Below, piece by piece: positions 1 through 11,453 of a DNA stretch of 64,000 nucleotides. Position 1 is the first letter of the stretch; every line of letters begins with the position of its first letter. Made by a program: the position numbers and the translations under genes. Source of the stretch: Capronia americana (lineage: Eukaryota > Ascomycota > Eurotiomycetes > Chaetothyriales > Herpotrichiellaceae); contig JADWQD010000002.1 in assembly GCA_016110215.1 (NCBI GenBank), positions 434,001 to 498,000 of the forward strand, given 5' to 3'. The notes below the pieces were generated by a model that saw only the letters and a program-made list of their open reading frames with translations, made no database searches and was not told the DNA's origin.

Positions 1-830
1 TGGCTGTGGACAATGCGGAGTTGGATGCCTTGAGCCTTGAAGATCTGCGGGCCAGGTACCATGAACTCGACAGAAAGTACAACCTTTTAAATGGGGAATT
101 GGCATCTATGTCCACAGCATTTCAAAAGACGTCCAAGATCGCTAGCCAGAAAACTTCGGAGTTTGCGGCTATGGAGGACAAGGTCCTGAAGCTCGCGATG
201 GATAAGACTAAAGCTGATCAGAAATTCTTTGCCGCCATGAAGAGCAAAGAGACCCAAGCCGGGGAAATTAGGACATTGCGACTGCAGAACTCCAAGTCTT
301 CGGAAGCAATATCTGCCCTGAAAGAGGCAGAAGCCGCCACCCGAGCGCTGCTGGCTACGCTGGAAAAGCAACTATCCGAAATGAAAGACGCATTAAGCCA
401 CAAAACGAATGAACACCGAGCTATCCAACAGCAAAACATCACCCACACTCTGGAAATCACCCGTTTGAACACCCAAGTCACAGAACTCAAGAATCAATCC
501 AGTGCCAAGGACGCGAAATTATCGTCTACATCCTCCGCCTGCCGCGCCGCCGAGCTCGAAGTTGAGGAACTCAAATCCTCGCTCAAAGACACGCGCCGTC
601 AGCTCGAGAGCTGGAAATCCAAATCCGGTCAATCGGAGCAGTATGAAATGTTAAGAACGATCGCGTACTGCAACGTCTGTAAGCGCAATCTGAAGAATAC
701 CGTCATCAAAACTTGTGGGCATACGTTCTGCGAGGACTGTGTGGCGGAGAGATTGACGTTGAGGGCACGGAAGTGTCCAAACTGCAACAGGGCGTTTGGA
801 GCCAGTGATCACATGCGCATCACGCTTTGA
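1..830 (+). CDS. bre1: E3 ubiquitin-protein ligase BRE1, C-terminal part (5' truncated by window)
   Basis: The reading frame is open from the first bases of the window, so only the last ~275 residues are seen. They form a long coiled coil rich in Glu, Lys, Leu and Gln, followed by a C-terminal RING finger: CNVC, then CGHTFCEDC, then CPNC, ending in MRITL. That layout (coiled coil, then a RING at the extreme C terminus) is the signature of Bre1, the nuclear ligase that with Rad6 monoubiquitinates histone H2B and so promotes H3K4 and H3K79 methylation. All expected RING ligands are visible. The GTG at position 6 is not a start; the gene extends upstream of the window. The identification is firm; only the N-terminal part is missing. 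Confidence 0.9.
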   Translation, partial: AVDNAELDALSLEDLRARYHELDRKYNLLNGELASMSTAFQKTSKIASQKTSEFAAMEDKVLKLAMDKTKADQKFFAAMKSKETQAGEIRTLRLQNSKSSEAISALKEAEAATRALLATLEKQLSEMKDALSHKTNEHRAIQQQNITHTLEITRLNTQVTELKNQSSAKDAKLSSTSSACRAAELEVEELKSSLKDTRRQLESWKSKSGQSEQYEMLRTIAYCNVCKRNLKNTVIKTCGHTFCEDCVAERLTLRARKCPNCNRAFGASDHMRITL

Positions 831-1665
831 GAGATGGGCATGACTGTTAAACAAGCTCAGATAACTGGATGAGTCGCCCCTCATCTGTACGACTAGACGG
901 ATTTACCCATATCAACATTCCCCCCAGAAGCAGGCAACCACGATTCCTTTGCCTGAGGTGTCATCAAACTCGACTCAATTGTTGGAAATTTCGTGACTAA
1001 GCGGATCAAGCCTGAACGTGTGATGGGGAGGCCACAGAGGGCGGTAAAGGGCCATAGGCCGACGACTTAAGATTCCCTACCGGCCAGCCGGACAATCCAC
1101 AAGGAAAGTCGCCTTTATATCATATTGCAGACTCGTACACGAGTGTCGCGTAGCTGATAGGTGGAGGATTTGATGGAGGATCGAGTTGAGATCGAAGCGT
1201 GTGGAGTCCTGTAGTATCAGACAATTACGGAGAGATGAAACCAAACACACGACAGACCGAACATCGGCTGTACGTCTCCTGTCTTGCAGTTCGGACTCCA
1301 TTCCATTCCAAAGACAGTATTCAGCGTGCACTGCGGCGACGGCAGCCAAAACGTATCCAGGCAAAGCAAGCGTATTCTGGGCGGCTCAGCTGTTGTCGTC
1401 GATTCGATAATCTGACACTCCCCCTCCAGCATCCTCGTCGCCTTGTCAAGCAGTTCGTCATCTTCCTTTTCAGCGCTTGCTCAATAGCTTGAGCGATCGC
1501 GCGGGTTTGCTCATGCTTCGAAGACAACGAACGGCGTTCACCAAGTGAATCAATGTTTGTCGAGGACGTTGTGGTGTTTCGCGTGTCGACGGATCCCGCC
1601 GGCTGGCAAAGCAGTGCGTACAGTAATTATACGTCGCGATCGGTGTTCGGACCACGCGCACTCAT
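831..1665. other. intergenic, convergent BRE1 / SDR 3' ends
   Basis: No ORF here looks like protein on either strand. It should hold the two 3' UTRs and terminators; nothing specific is recognised. Confidence 0.5.
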
Positions 1666-2991
1666 TCATTCATCCAGATCCATGTGACTTTCCAGCTTGA
1701 CACGCGCGTCTCTACTGGTGTCTTCGTCCTTGTGTTGCCCTTCCATGGCTTCTCCGTCTGCTTCGCCTTCGCCTTCGCCTTCGCCCTGTCCTTCTTCCTC
1801 TCCTTGCTCGGCACCTTCATCTTCTTTGACACCGTCGTCATGCTCGTCTCCGTCTTCGTCATCTTCCTTCTCCTCGAACCCTTCCATGGGCGGGAAGCTC
1901 AAATGCTTCCAGTCCTCGATCTCCTCGATGATGCTCTTCAGCCGGTCCCGTATGCTCTCGACGGCGAAACTTCCCAGGAGCAATCGGACTGGCGGGTAGC
2001 GACAGTGGCCGAGTTGCCAGACCAGCTCGGCGGCTTTGACCACCGATGTGGGCTGGTTGGAGCCCATCCATTGCAGGGTGCGTTGGGTGTGTGCTGCCGG
2101 GGAGTCTTTGGTCGAGTATGGCGATGATGGGCGCGCGACTTTGAAGTGCCCAAAGAGGGGAAGGTCCGTCTGCATCTGTCCCTGCCCTTGGCCTTGCCCC
2201 TGGGCCTTCCCATTTGGGGCTGCTCCCGCGGCATTGACACCAGACGTGCTAGTGGTTGGAGGCAGTGGCAGCGGTAATATCGTATTGTCGTCTCGCCTCA
2301 GATGACCAGGCTCTACAAGTGTGAGGTTGATGTTGAATGGTGCGACTTCGTAGAGCATACTCTCGATGAGGCCTTCCACGGCGTACTTGGACGCGCAATA
2401 CGGTCCCAAGCCCGGGACGCCGAGAGAGCCGCTCGTTGAGCTAAAAATCAGATATCTTCCGTCTTGACGCTTTCGAAAATAGGGCAACGACAATTGAATA
2501 ATGTTCAAGGTGCCCATGAAGTTGGTCTCGAACTGGTTCCGGGTTTCATGCTCGTCTTGATCTTCACAGGCGCCGATCACACCGTATCCCGAACAATTTG
2601 CAATGATGTCGATCCTGCCGAAGGTTTGCATCGTCTTCTCGATCGTGGAGGAGACGCTGGACCGGATGCGGACGTCGCATAACAGTCCAAGATATCGATT
2701 CTTGTCTTCATGCCACTTGATCATACTCGACGGCGCGTCCTGGTAAGACTGGCCTACCGCGGCGACGATGTCGTTGTGTGCGAGAGCAGCCTTGGTCACG
2801 GACCGGCCCATGTGCCCTGTCGCGCCGAAAACGAGCCATACTTTCTGTTGTGCCGGATTCGAGGCGGAGGGTGGGTCAGTGGTGTATGGCAAGGATAGTT
2901 TGCTGAGATCTGTGTTCGGGACATAAGGAGAGCGGTGTGCCGTTGGAGAGGAAGGGCTGTCGAAGGAAACTCTATGCTTGGAATCCGCCAT
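1666..2991 (-). CDS. short-chain dehydrogenase/reductase with acidic C-terminal tail
   Basis: Single-exon 441-residue protein. The Rossmann fold is complete: cofactor loop GATGHMG (residues 56-62), NCSG in place of NNAG (132-135), catalytic Ser region SSTSGS (~184-189) and YCASK with Tyr198 and Lys202. It should be an NAD(P)(H)-dependent oxidoreductase; the substrate cannot be read from sequence. A ~45-residue disordered N terminus precedes the fold. After the SDR core come a Gln-Gly repeat and a very acidic low-complexity tail of Glu, Asp and Gly, which make it much longer than the usual 250-300 residues. The tail is encoded by GCCTTC-type repeats on the + strand, so its length may vary between strains. 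The start codon (CAT at 2989-2991) is the first ATG of the frame. Confidence 0.8.
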   Translation of the reverse strand: MADSKHRVSFDSPSSPTAHRSPYVPNTDLSKLSLPYTTDPPSASNPAQQKVWLVFGATGHMGRSVTKAALAHNDIVAAVGQSYQDAPSSMIKWHEDKNRYLGLLCDVRIRSSVSSTIEKTMQTFGRIDIIANCSGYGVIGACEDQDEHETRNQFETNFMGTLNIIQLSLPYFRKRQDGRYLIFSSTSGSLGVPGLGPYCASKYAVEGLIESMLYEVAPFNINLTLVEPGHLRRDDNTILPLPLPPTTSTSGVNAAGAAPNGKAQGQGQGQGQMQTDLPLFGHFKVARPSSPYSTKDSPAAHTQRTLQWMGSNQPTSVVKAAELVWQLGHCRYPPVRLLLGSFAVESIRDRLKSIIEEIEDWKHLSFPPMEGFEEKEDDEDGDEHDDGVKEDEGAEQGEEEGQGEGEGEGEADGEAMEGQHKDEDTSRDARVKLESHMDLDE

Positions 2992-4132
2992 CTCGCCAGA
3001 AGGCCAGGCAACACTTCGAAGCTCCGATATGTCAATTGGTCGATATCGCTGCCAGAAAAGGCTGAGTGGTGGCCCATCCCTTTCTCACCCTTCCTGGCAG
3101 GACATTGGGTGAATTGGGGGTATCTGTCTCAAAGGTTGCGCCAATTCGCTGTCCGTCCCATTACACGCCGCTTTGATTGCTCCCAGCCAGACAGTGGCAC
3201 GATTAGAACGGAGGAGAACGCCCTTGGAGCCGGCAGTTCCAGGCTGTACCGGCTCGGCCAAGTGGTGTACGTAAGCAAAAGTCCTCAGAAGCGTGGGTGA
3301 GCGTCTCCGTGAGCGTTCCCCGAGGCGTTGGTAGGCGGCCAGGATCAGGCTGAAATCGTTGCCTTGCAAAATGTCAAGCTTGTGGAGATCTTTGAGTACC
3401 AAGTGCTTACTTGCGACGTCAAATACTAGAAGGATTTGCAATGCGTTCTTTAGTCAGAGGACCGAGAATCGGGCTTGGGCGCAAGTAGCTCGGCGTGGCT
3501 AATGTGACTGGAGTGTGCCTGGTATTGTGGGTCTATGTAGTCCGAATAAAGGCAACAAGGGACGCAATAGACAGTAGAGATGAGGCCTGGAGGACACAGA
3601 ATCACCCTGTGATCGGCGAATTGCTGACTGCGTCGATGTACGAGGTACAGTGGGTGAGTGGCTCTTCAATCTTCTATGACGATCGGCGTTGAGTGCGAGG
3701 GTTTCCAAGGGGCTGAATGCAACTTGAAGAATCGTTCACTTGGATGGTATTCTGCGTCGTTGACAATCAAAGAGGTCTACTCGTACTGGGTCCGATTCGC
3801 ACCAGACGATCGTGGTTGAAGGGACACAGGGAGTACTTGGTAATTGCATGGAGTCAAGTGGCCCTGGTCGAGCAGTGGAGACCTGTGACCATTGTCAATT
3901 TACCCCCGCAATGTCCGATTGCGCAAGAGGCGCCATGGTGGTGGGTGTGCGGTGATTTGTATCTGACCAAGGGCAAAAGAATTTCTCTCAACGTGCACAT
4001 CGTGGTAGATACGGTAGGATTTCTGGCAAGTACTTAAAGCCTTTGTCGCACCTTTTCTGGTCCTTCCTTTCATCGACCCTCACCCAATTTGCGTCCTCTC
4101 CTCGACACCTCAAACAGCACCAGCGATCGACA
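2992..4132. other. intergenic, divergent promoters of SDR and acireductone dioxygenase
   Basis: About 1.1 kb without a convincing coding frame. It must contain the promoters of both flanking genes. A pyrimidine-rich stretch lies just before the 4133 start. No motif is strong enough to name. Confidence 0.4.
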
Positions 4133-4771
4133 ATGAAGGCATACTGGTTTGACAACCAAGAGGTACACTAAGCTCTCCCCACTCTCCAGCTTGATCCCAT
4201 CACTCATTTCTCTCTCAGGGCGACCAGCGTCTGACGCATGACTCTGGCCGGGAAGTCGACGCCTCTTACCTCGCAAAACTCGGCGTCCTCTACCACCACT
4301 GCCCCGAAGTCTCCGCAGTCGATGCCATCGCCAAAGACCGGCACTACAAGAATCGTGATGAGATCACCGTATCTCCCCAAGCCATGGGCAATGTCTATGA
4401 GGACAAGGTGAAAATGTTCTTCAATGAGCATTTGCACGAAGATGAAGAGATCCGATACATTCGCGATGGCGCAGGATATTTCGATGTCAGATCAGAGGGC
4501 GATGACTGGGTGAGAATCCGGCTGGAGAAGGATGATTTGATCATTCTGCCCGCAGGCATCTACCACCGATTTACAACGGACGAGAACAATGTGAGTTGGG
4601 GAACAGATGGCCAGGCAAAATGTTTACTGATGCGCGAAACAGTATATCAAGGCCATGCGCTTGTTCCAGGACGAGCCCAAATGGACACCCCTGAACCGCG
4701 GCGCCGAGACCGACACAAACCAGCACCGCGCGAGCTATTTGCAGTCTCGGAATGTCGCTTCGGTGGCATGA
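4133..4771 (+). CDS. adi1: acireductone dioxygenase (methionine salvage)
   Basis: Three exons, 4133-4162, 4219-4590 and 4643-4771, give a 176-residue cupin protein. The metal site is complete: HLHEDEE with His81, His83 and Glu87, and LPAGIYH with His126. This matches the His-His-Glu-His set of acireductone dioxygenases. These enzymes cleave the acireductone intermediate of the 5'-methylthioadenosine cycle to the ketoacid precursor of methionine plus formate (Fe form), in cytosol or nucleus. Length and N terminus (MKAYWFD) are typical of the family. The first exon is only 30 nt, so automatic annotation may start the protein too late. No other methionine-salvage gene is adjacent. Confidence 0.92.
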
Positions 4772-7354
4772 ATGTATACCTTCAGGGTGTTTTCTGCGAA
4801 GCGCCGCAGTCAATGCCCAAAAATTCGGTAATGACACCCAAAACAAGAGCGGACCTCGTGCAGAATTTATGAACCTTATAAGTCCCCAACGTTGCACGGC
4901 TTCGTGGCTTGCATCTTTTTCTATTTCACTTGCGTTTCGGCGTTGATCCTTCCGACCTTCTCGCCCCGAGCTCTCGGCTGTCATGTATCTTGATGTCCGC
5001 ACTCAGCATTCAAACGCGGCTGACGAGATGCCGTCACACGTCTTCCCATGCTTGTACCGAGTAAGACGACTGTGGACAAATTGCCACTGACGTCCAACAT
5101 TTGGCTGTGCTGATTTGTTCGGATCATGAGTACCATAAGTCTAAAGGGCTCCATTGAAATGGAACGAGCCCTGCAAGGCTGACGTTGGATTGCTTACTAC
5201 TCACCTATGTCCGCGGAAATACCATGTCTAGAAGTGCTTGAATGTTGTGCCTCAGCATGACTTAAGTGACCTGTCGGGAATACGGGGGCATCCTTGGTTG
5301 TAACACTGACAAGCACTAGTCGAACGCAAATTGCCGAAGCAGGTCGCTCTCTGGACACCACTGCAGTGGCGATCTCACTGGCTTCGCCGGTAGATGGCTG
5401 GCACCAGCTGGGTTCTCTCGCTTGCTTAGTCACTGCCGGGCTGGGGGTGGTTCCGGACCTGCGTGCCGGTCCATGGGATTTCGACAGTCCCACTCGTACT
5501 GTTGGATCGAGTCGACTTACCGCGTACTGTGTATTCCGGCGAAAGACTCCTTGAACTCGTACGGCACGACTAGGTTTCCGCGCTCAATACCAACAAGTGC
5601 TCTGCGAAATCCTTCGGAGTGTCCCCGTGGTTCAGCACGACCCAGCTTGGAGATGCCGCAGCTGGTGCGCGAATGTAGATGTGGCCGCGGCCGTCGGGAC
5701 GTCAGTTCTGGATCGACAGCAATCGAACAGGCCGCGAGACGCTACGTTGGAGAGAAGACAATCCACCTCAAAGAGTCATAACATACACAGTAGTCGATGA
5801 GCTGTTGCCCTTGCCCTCGTGATCACTATTTTAATTTGCCGTCAGAACCCTCCCACCATTTTGCCGACTAGCATCTATCTTCTGCTCTTGCAGGAACGGC
5901 TCAAGGGACTCATCAGTGGGATACCGCTATTCTGTTCTCCTCACGCCACGAAGCGGAACGGAAGTGTATTCCCCAGTAATGCGTGCACCATTCGGACGAC
6001 TCCCTGTCGAGCAGGACAACGGCGCGGTCCCCCATACGCAAGGACATTGAACGGACTGGGGTCGGCTTGCGTGCAGGAAAGACCGCCGACGGCCACGCTT
6101 GACCCTACGCAGCGACCACGTCCCTAACATCCTGCCAGTCGGGGTCCATTTCTTTGCGGCCCTCGAACTGTAACGACTCCTCCTATCCTTTCCTTATTGA
6201 TGTAGGCGCGGTTCTTATGCTTGATGGAGCAATATCCCTTGAGGGCTGAGGTTGAAGTGTTCTTAGCGATGGATTCTATTCGGCCCTTTGGTAAGGTGAG
6301 AGCACTGCCCAGTCAAAGATTCTACGCCTTATGCACGTACAGAATCCGGCTGTGGATTTCAAAGCCGGAATGACTAATGTGCGACGGATGAAAGTGTTGT
6401 GGATGGCTATGTGTTCGGTGCCTTCGTGCTAAGTGTTGCTCTTTTATCGAAGACACTTGCACGCCATGTTTGGCTAGATGTGACGCATCCCTTGTTTTAG
6501 CCAGTGTTGTGCATCGCGTCCTGCCTATCTAGCAGCAAATGCCCTCGAGACAGACAGCATTAGGGGTAGAGAAAGCACGCCGCCGCCGTGTGAAGATGTA
6601 GTAGGTCCGTACAAACACTGAGGCAGACCGGGCGCCAGGACGAGGTGAGCTTCTGTGATTGTTGTTTCCTGGCATAGCGTTGAGTGAGCTCGTCCATAGT
6701 AGCCTCGGCCAATATTTCAGCCACGCCAGGTGGCCTGGCCTGACTTACAGTAGCTGAAATAGGCCAACGCGGTCACGGTCATCAGGAGCCGGGGCTGACG
6801 AGGCTGAAGAGGATTTTCGTTCAAGTAGCTCTCTACCTGGACGAGTTTTGTCAGACGCTGTCAGATTCACAGGCGTGTTGGTAACGAGAAGTGTTCGGAT
6901 GCGTATTGTACGTGGGGTTTCAGCGACCATCCCGCCGGCCTAGCGCTGATGGCTAACTGTTCCTGTTCGGCCGAGCGTTACCGGACGACCGTACCTATGA
7001 GACAAGACTCACGACTAATGGCGCTCAGACTAAGTTTACCTCGTGCCCTACCGAGGGATTTAGAGTACGAGGTGGTAAGGAAAGCTAGCCCAAACCCCAA
7101 GAGCCAAGCGACACCAAGCAAACGGGCTTTCTCAACCTCATTCAAGCTGGCCTCCTCCGCGCTGACACATCATTTACCGGTTTTCCCTCTGCTTGCTTGC
7201 CCGCAAAGGTGCTTATGATCAACACTAAACATCTCGACCTTCAGTCAACCGACGATTGAGCGCCTCGAGCGCACGAACGAACGTACCTATTAAGTCCAGT
7301 AAGAAACTTGCGACCGACGGAGCGACGTGTCTGTGGATGGTCACTTCCAGCAGG
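4772..7354. other. 2.6 kb without a recognisable intact gene
   Basis: All frames are broken by stops and none resembles a known family. On the - strand at about 5480-5700 two adjacent frames read like protein (for example VLNHGDTPKDFAEHL, then VVPYEFKESFAGI in a shifted frame). This may be an eroded gene or missed small exons. Confidence 0.35.
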
Positions 7355-10047
7355 ATGGCGTGCAACGCCCAAGCGGGCCGATTCATGTTTGTCGAATACT
7401 CCAAGCCCGTGGAACCAGCCAAAGGGCAGAAGAGGCGTCGAGGAGGCCCGAGCGAGGTCCGCGCGGTACGTCACAGTCGTTAATGCGTCCCATTCCATTG
7501 CGCAGCATATGGCTTGCCAGAGTTGGATCCGACACCTCTCCGGGTGGCTACGTCTAACCAAGAGGAACAGCACATCACGAAGAACTACCACCGAGCCCTG
7601 CGCGTCAAACGCCTGGAATCGCTAAAGCAAGGCGAAGCGCCCACGCCGTCTGGGGGTGAGCACAAACTCCTCCTACGCCAGGACTCGTCGGACGGGAACG
7701 AGGACGACGAATTCGCAGACCTCGAGGTCACCAACCGACCTCCCCCGTCCCGGGGCGACGGTAACCCATCGATATCGCCGGCGCCGGCGTGGAGAAAACC
7801 AACCCCCAGCACGACCGCTACGTCCTGGTCATCGGAAACCCCGCACCCATGCTCGACGGACGAAGACTTCGCCGTCCGGCTTGCCACCTCGTTCGGTCTC
7901 CAAACGGTGCTGGGCGAGGGACGAATCGATCCCTTTGACGTCCTTCCCGCGCAGGGAATGCCAATGTTTGTGCATCAGGTTCTCGATCATGTATGTGTGA
8001 CGCTTGACTATCTGGGGATCATATACCTACCTTCCCCTTCCTCCCATGCCCTGCCCCTCCTCTCCGTTCCTCGGCTCTTTCTTTCTTGTCTTCTTTCTTC
8101 TCACCGTCACGTCCGTGTAGGCGCTGGTCCACTCGTGGCCGAACACCGTCCCAGTCAAACGATCTCTCGTGCCGACGAACCCCGTCAAGAGCAGCTGGCT
8201 GAAACTCGCCATGGAGCACCCCGTGGCTTTCCACGCTTTTCTCTGTAAGTCACGAGCATCTGCCTGAGTGTCCTCCCATGCAACTCCGAGTCCAAGTCCG
8301 ATCTTAATACGTCTGTCGATGGCACGGCGATACCGAAAATTTGTGTCGCGAATCGCTGAGCCGAGCTGAGCGCACAGCGAGCCAACCCGAGCAAAGCTCA
8401 GCTTCACTCTTTACCAAATCCCCCGTCCTCTGATCTCTTTCTCTTTCTCTTTCTCTCTCCATCCCTATCCCTCTTCTTCGTTGTGTCGTCCATTCTATTA
8501 CAATCCCTACCCTACCCTACCCTACCAGACGCCCCGAGCACGAGACACGGGCTCGGCTGCCTCGAAGGCTCTGATCCCAAAATTACCACACACACACACA
8601 CATACATACATACATACGTACACACACAGAGAGAGAAACACCGTGCCTAACAACCTCCCGCGCTACTTCCTAGACGCCACGTCCTTCCACATCCTCTGCC
8701 TCCACCAAGGCCAGGAGATCAACGACTCGGCCGCGCTCCTCCGCCTGTCCCACAAAGTCGAGACCATCAAACTGGTCAACGAACAGCTGCAGCATCTGAG
8801 CCTCGTACCTAAACGCGGGACTGGCACCGCAGGTCGGTGCGGAGGGGAAATGAAGAAAGACAACAACACTCCCAGGTCAACGGGGACGGAAACGGGGATG
8901 GGGCCGACCGACGCGTTAATCATGGCGGTCACGATTCTGAGTATCCACAGTCAGAGAGATGAGGTAAGAAAAGAATGTGAACAAGACGAGAGACGATCGT
9001 TGAGGACATTTTGCCGGAATTGAATTCCGGATGTTTCTTTCCTGGTGGCATGCTATGAATGATCCGAATTGCTGACATTTACGATGTGGTGGTAGACCGA
9101 GTATGCCAAGGTTCACGCGGTGTCGCCGCTTGCAAGTCTCAATCATCTCGATATTTACGGCGCCATGGTCAATGACGAGAAGCACATACAGGGGATAAGG
9201 CTGCTGGTCAGTCAGAAGGGCGGGCTTGATGAAATCGAATGCTACGGCATGGCGGACACGTTGCAATTGTATGTCTTTTTCTCTTTGAATGAACTTCCAT
9301 TTCGGCTAACATGCATTGAGATGCGATGTATATTTCGCCTCCAAACACGCATGCAGACCGAGTTTTGCATGGCGCAAGCCCGTCAGGTCTTTGGTCATGG
9401 AAGGAAAACATGTGCTCGATCCGGCCGCCATCGATTTGGACTCAAAGCTTGGATCGGGCTTTCGCTACCTGCGTCACACATCTACTGGTCAACAGTTGCT
9501 CGACGTACTGGATGCATACTCCGAGATCACCGTGGCGCTGGATCATCACGTCCGTGGCGGTCCGACTGCGCCAGAACTGGTCGATTTAACGGAAGTGCGT
9601 AACTGCACACAGCATCGCCTGTTGTCCCAACTACCGAATGCGTTGGACCTCACCAACCCCGAACTGTGTGTGCACCACGCGGTGCGTTTGGCGACCCTGA
9701 TATTCAGCGACATGGTCATTTTCCCGCTGCCGCCGCCACAAGGAGTGAAACCAAAGCTTGCTCTCATGTTGCGACAGACCCTTGAGACTTGTCATCTCCT
9801 CCGATGCTGGGAACTGCACAATCAGGTGTTGTTGTGGGCTCTCACCCTCGGGGCTATCGCCTCGACTTACACGGCACAGAGACCCTGGTATATCGATCAG
9901 CTTCTGCAAGAGACTTCGGTTATGCAGATTGAAGATTGGTTCGTACTTGAGTCAGTGTGCTCCAGGTTCTTGTGGTGGAAGCCGATTTGCAGTGAACCGC
10001 TGAAGTGGGTCTGGAATGAGATGATTTCCCCACTCGACGTGACTTGA
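7355..10047 (+). CDS. fungal transcription-factor-like protein (fungal_trans_2 / DUF3468 type)
   Basis: Six exons are proposed: 7355-7469, 7521-7990, 8121-8244, 8674-8963, 9096-9268, 9321-10047. Their sum gives 632 residues. Exons 2-6 are well supported: the joins restore continuous family motifs such as GRIDPFDVLP, AMEHPVAFHAFLY, LRLSHKVETIK, TDALIMAV, MADTLQL and SFAWRKP. The N terminus is less sure. ATGs at 7355 and 7385 are both possible, and the first donor (7470) is a guess. The family is widespread in Pezizomycotina and is annotated as fungal-specific transcription factor domain, often without a clear Zn2Cys6 motif; none is seen here. A basic Arg/Lys stretch near the N terminus would suit nuclear location. 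Intron 3 is unusually long (429 nt). A second family member lies at 47375-49412. Confidence 0.75.
8586..8637. repeat. microsatellite (CA)n / (CATA)n / (GA)n inside an intron
   Basis: A compound run of CA, CATA and GA units lies near the 3' end of the 429-nt intron 8245-8673. The same intron carries a TTTCTC tract (~8440) and a short CCCTA run (~8514-8526). Repeat expansion is the simplest explanation for the intron's size. Confidence 0.8.
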
Positions 10048-10181
10048 CTGAAGACGTTGCGGGAGCCTCTCACAGGCTCAAGTCCGGATGCAGCAAGAAA
10101 CCAAGCTGTAAGCCGCAAAGACCAACCTTTCTCTCGAAACATTGGTTGTGGGTCGCCCGAGGATGGACGTTGACCTTCTAA

Positions 10182-11453
10182 TCAACCCGGCAAAGCCCCT
10201 GGCATTACCCGCACTGTCTGGGGCGTGGGAGCATCGTCCTCCTGTTCAATTACTTGACTGTTGGAACGCTGATGGCGCCATCTGAGGCCTTCAATCAGCC
10301 TTTCGGCCTCTTCCTGTGAAGGAAAATTGTCATCTGGAGCCAGGTCCTTGCGATGCTCGGCAAATGAAGGCGATTGATGCTCGTCCTGGGTCGAAGGTCG
10401 GTCGTCATCTTGGCCTTCTCTTAATCTGGTCTTACCCATGCGTGGCCAGAGACCGGGCAGAGGCACCACCTGAACCCTTGGTTCGACCACGCGCTCCTCA
10501 AACCACGCCTGCGTCCGTGCTTCTACCAGTTGAGCGATCTTGGGGACGTCCTGCAACCGGGTGCGGGACCCGATCAAGCTCCTAACCGAGAGATCGAGTC
10601 GATAGTCGGGAAGAAAGGAGAAGGCGAGACTAGTTTTAGGCTTACCCGATGTGGAATGTTTGGTGTCTGAGGGGTCGTCCTCAGTAGCAGGAACGAAGCT
10701 AATCGAAAGGGTCCCAGAGAACCTCACAACCGAGACTGCAAGCGCAACCGGCAAGACAGCAGAGAAGGGTTTGGGGTAGTTGAGGATAAGGGCAGTCTCA
10801 ATGGCCAGCGTCAGGTTGTCGTCGGAGAGATCGACGTCCATCAAGGCTTGCAATCTACCTCCCGTGGCACTCGAGACCTCATCATCGAGGGCAATGACTC
10901 GGACATTGCTGAAGATTGGAAACTCCTCGCCCATGGAGATCTCGGTGATCTTGATCTTGTCGATATAGGACGGTCTCTTGACGGGATCATTGATAGCCGC
11001 CTCCAGACTTGCCAGGATTGTGGGTGTCCCCCCCGAGCCATCGCGTAGATTGTACGCGGTCTGGCGGTACTGGGCTATTGTCTGCGCTAGTAGTACATTG
11101 AACCAATCTAGACTCTCCGGCTGATGTGTGGAATGATTGTTCTTGCCATGACCTCGGCTCGGGATCTGATAGTATGTCCTTCGCAAAATCGAGGCAATGT
11201 CCGTCGCATTCGTGGGGACGGGACGGAGGACGTTGGAGGCACTGGCCTTGTTCCGCAACGACTGAGGAGCAGAGCTTTTGGACGACGCAATGCCATGCAA
11301 CGAGGTCGTCCGGATGTGCTTCGGCGTCCGCCGCGCGGTTCTCGAGGGAGGAGACGGTGCTTCACCAAAGATGAAGAACTTGATGAAGCAGCCGAGGAAA
11401 ATGACGACGGAAAGTTGCCCTAGCAAGAACCCTTGCGTGAAGGTTAGGGACAT
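10182..11453 (-). CDS. mmm1: ERMES subunit Mmm1
   Basis: Single-exon 423-residue protein. It starts with a short lumenal N terminus and one membrane anchor (about residues 9-30, FLLGQLSVVIFLGCF). A ~80-residue linker follows, then an SMP lipid-transfer domain from about ESLDWFNVLL through LQALMDVDLSDD, RFSGTLSISFVP and LPDYRLDLSVRSLIG to VEARTQAWFEERVVEP. This is the architecture of Mmm1, the ER-anchored subunit of the ER-mitochondria encounter structure (with Mdm10, Mdm12 and Mdm34). It moves phospholipids and maintains mitochondrial shape. Length and domain order match filamentous-fungal Mmm1. The ~80-residue C-terminal extension is disordered and acidic/Gln-rich. Confidence 0.93.
   Translation of the reverse strand: MSLTFTQGFLLGQLSVVIFLGCFIKFFIFGEAPSPPSRTARRTPKHIRTTSLHGIASSKSSAPQSLRNKASASNVLRPVPTNATDIASILRRTYYQIPSRGHGKNNHSTHQPESLDWFNVLLAQTIAQYRQTAYNLRDGSGGTPTILASLEAAINDPVKRPSYIDKIKITEISMGEEFPIFSNVRVIALDDEVSSATGGRLQALMDVDLSDDNLTLAIETALILNYPKPFSAVLPVALAVSVVRFSGTLSISFVPATEDDPSDTKHSTSGKPKTSLAFSFLPDYRLDLSVRSLIGSRTRLQDVPKIAQLVEARTQAWFEERVVEPRVQVVPLPGLWPRMGKTRLREGQDDDRPSTQDEHQSPSFAEHRKDLAPDDNFPSQEEAERLIEGLRWRHQRSNSQVIEQEDDAPTPQTVRVMPGALPG

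Noticed and set aside
8514..8526. CCCTA run resembling telomere repeat
   Set aside because: The unit lacks the extra A of CCCTAA, is only about three copies and lies inside an intron.
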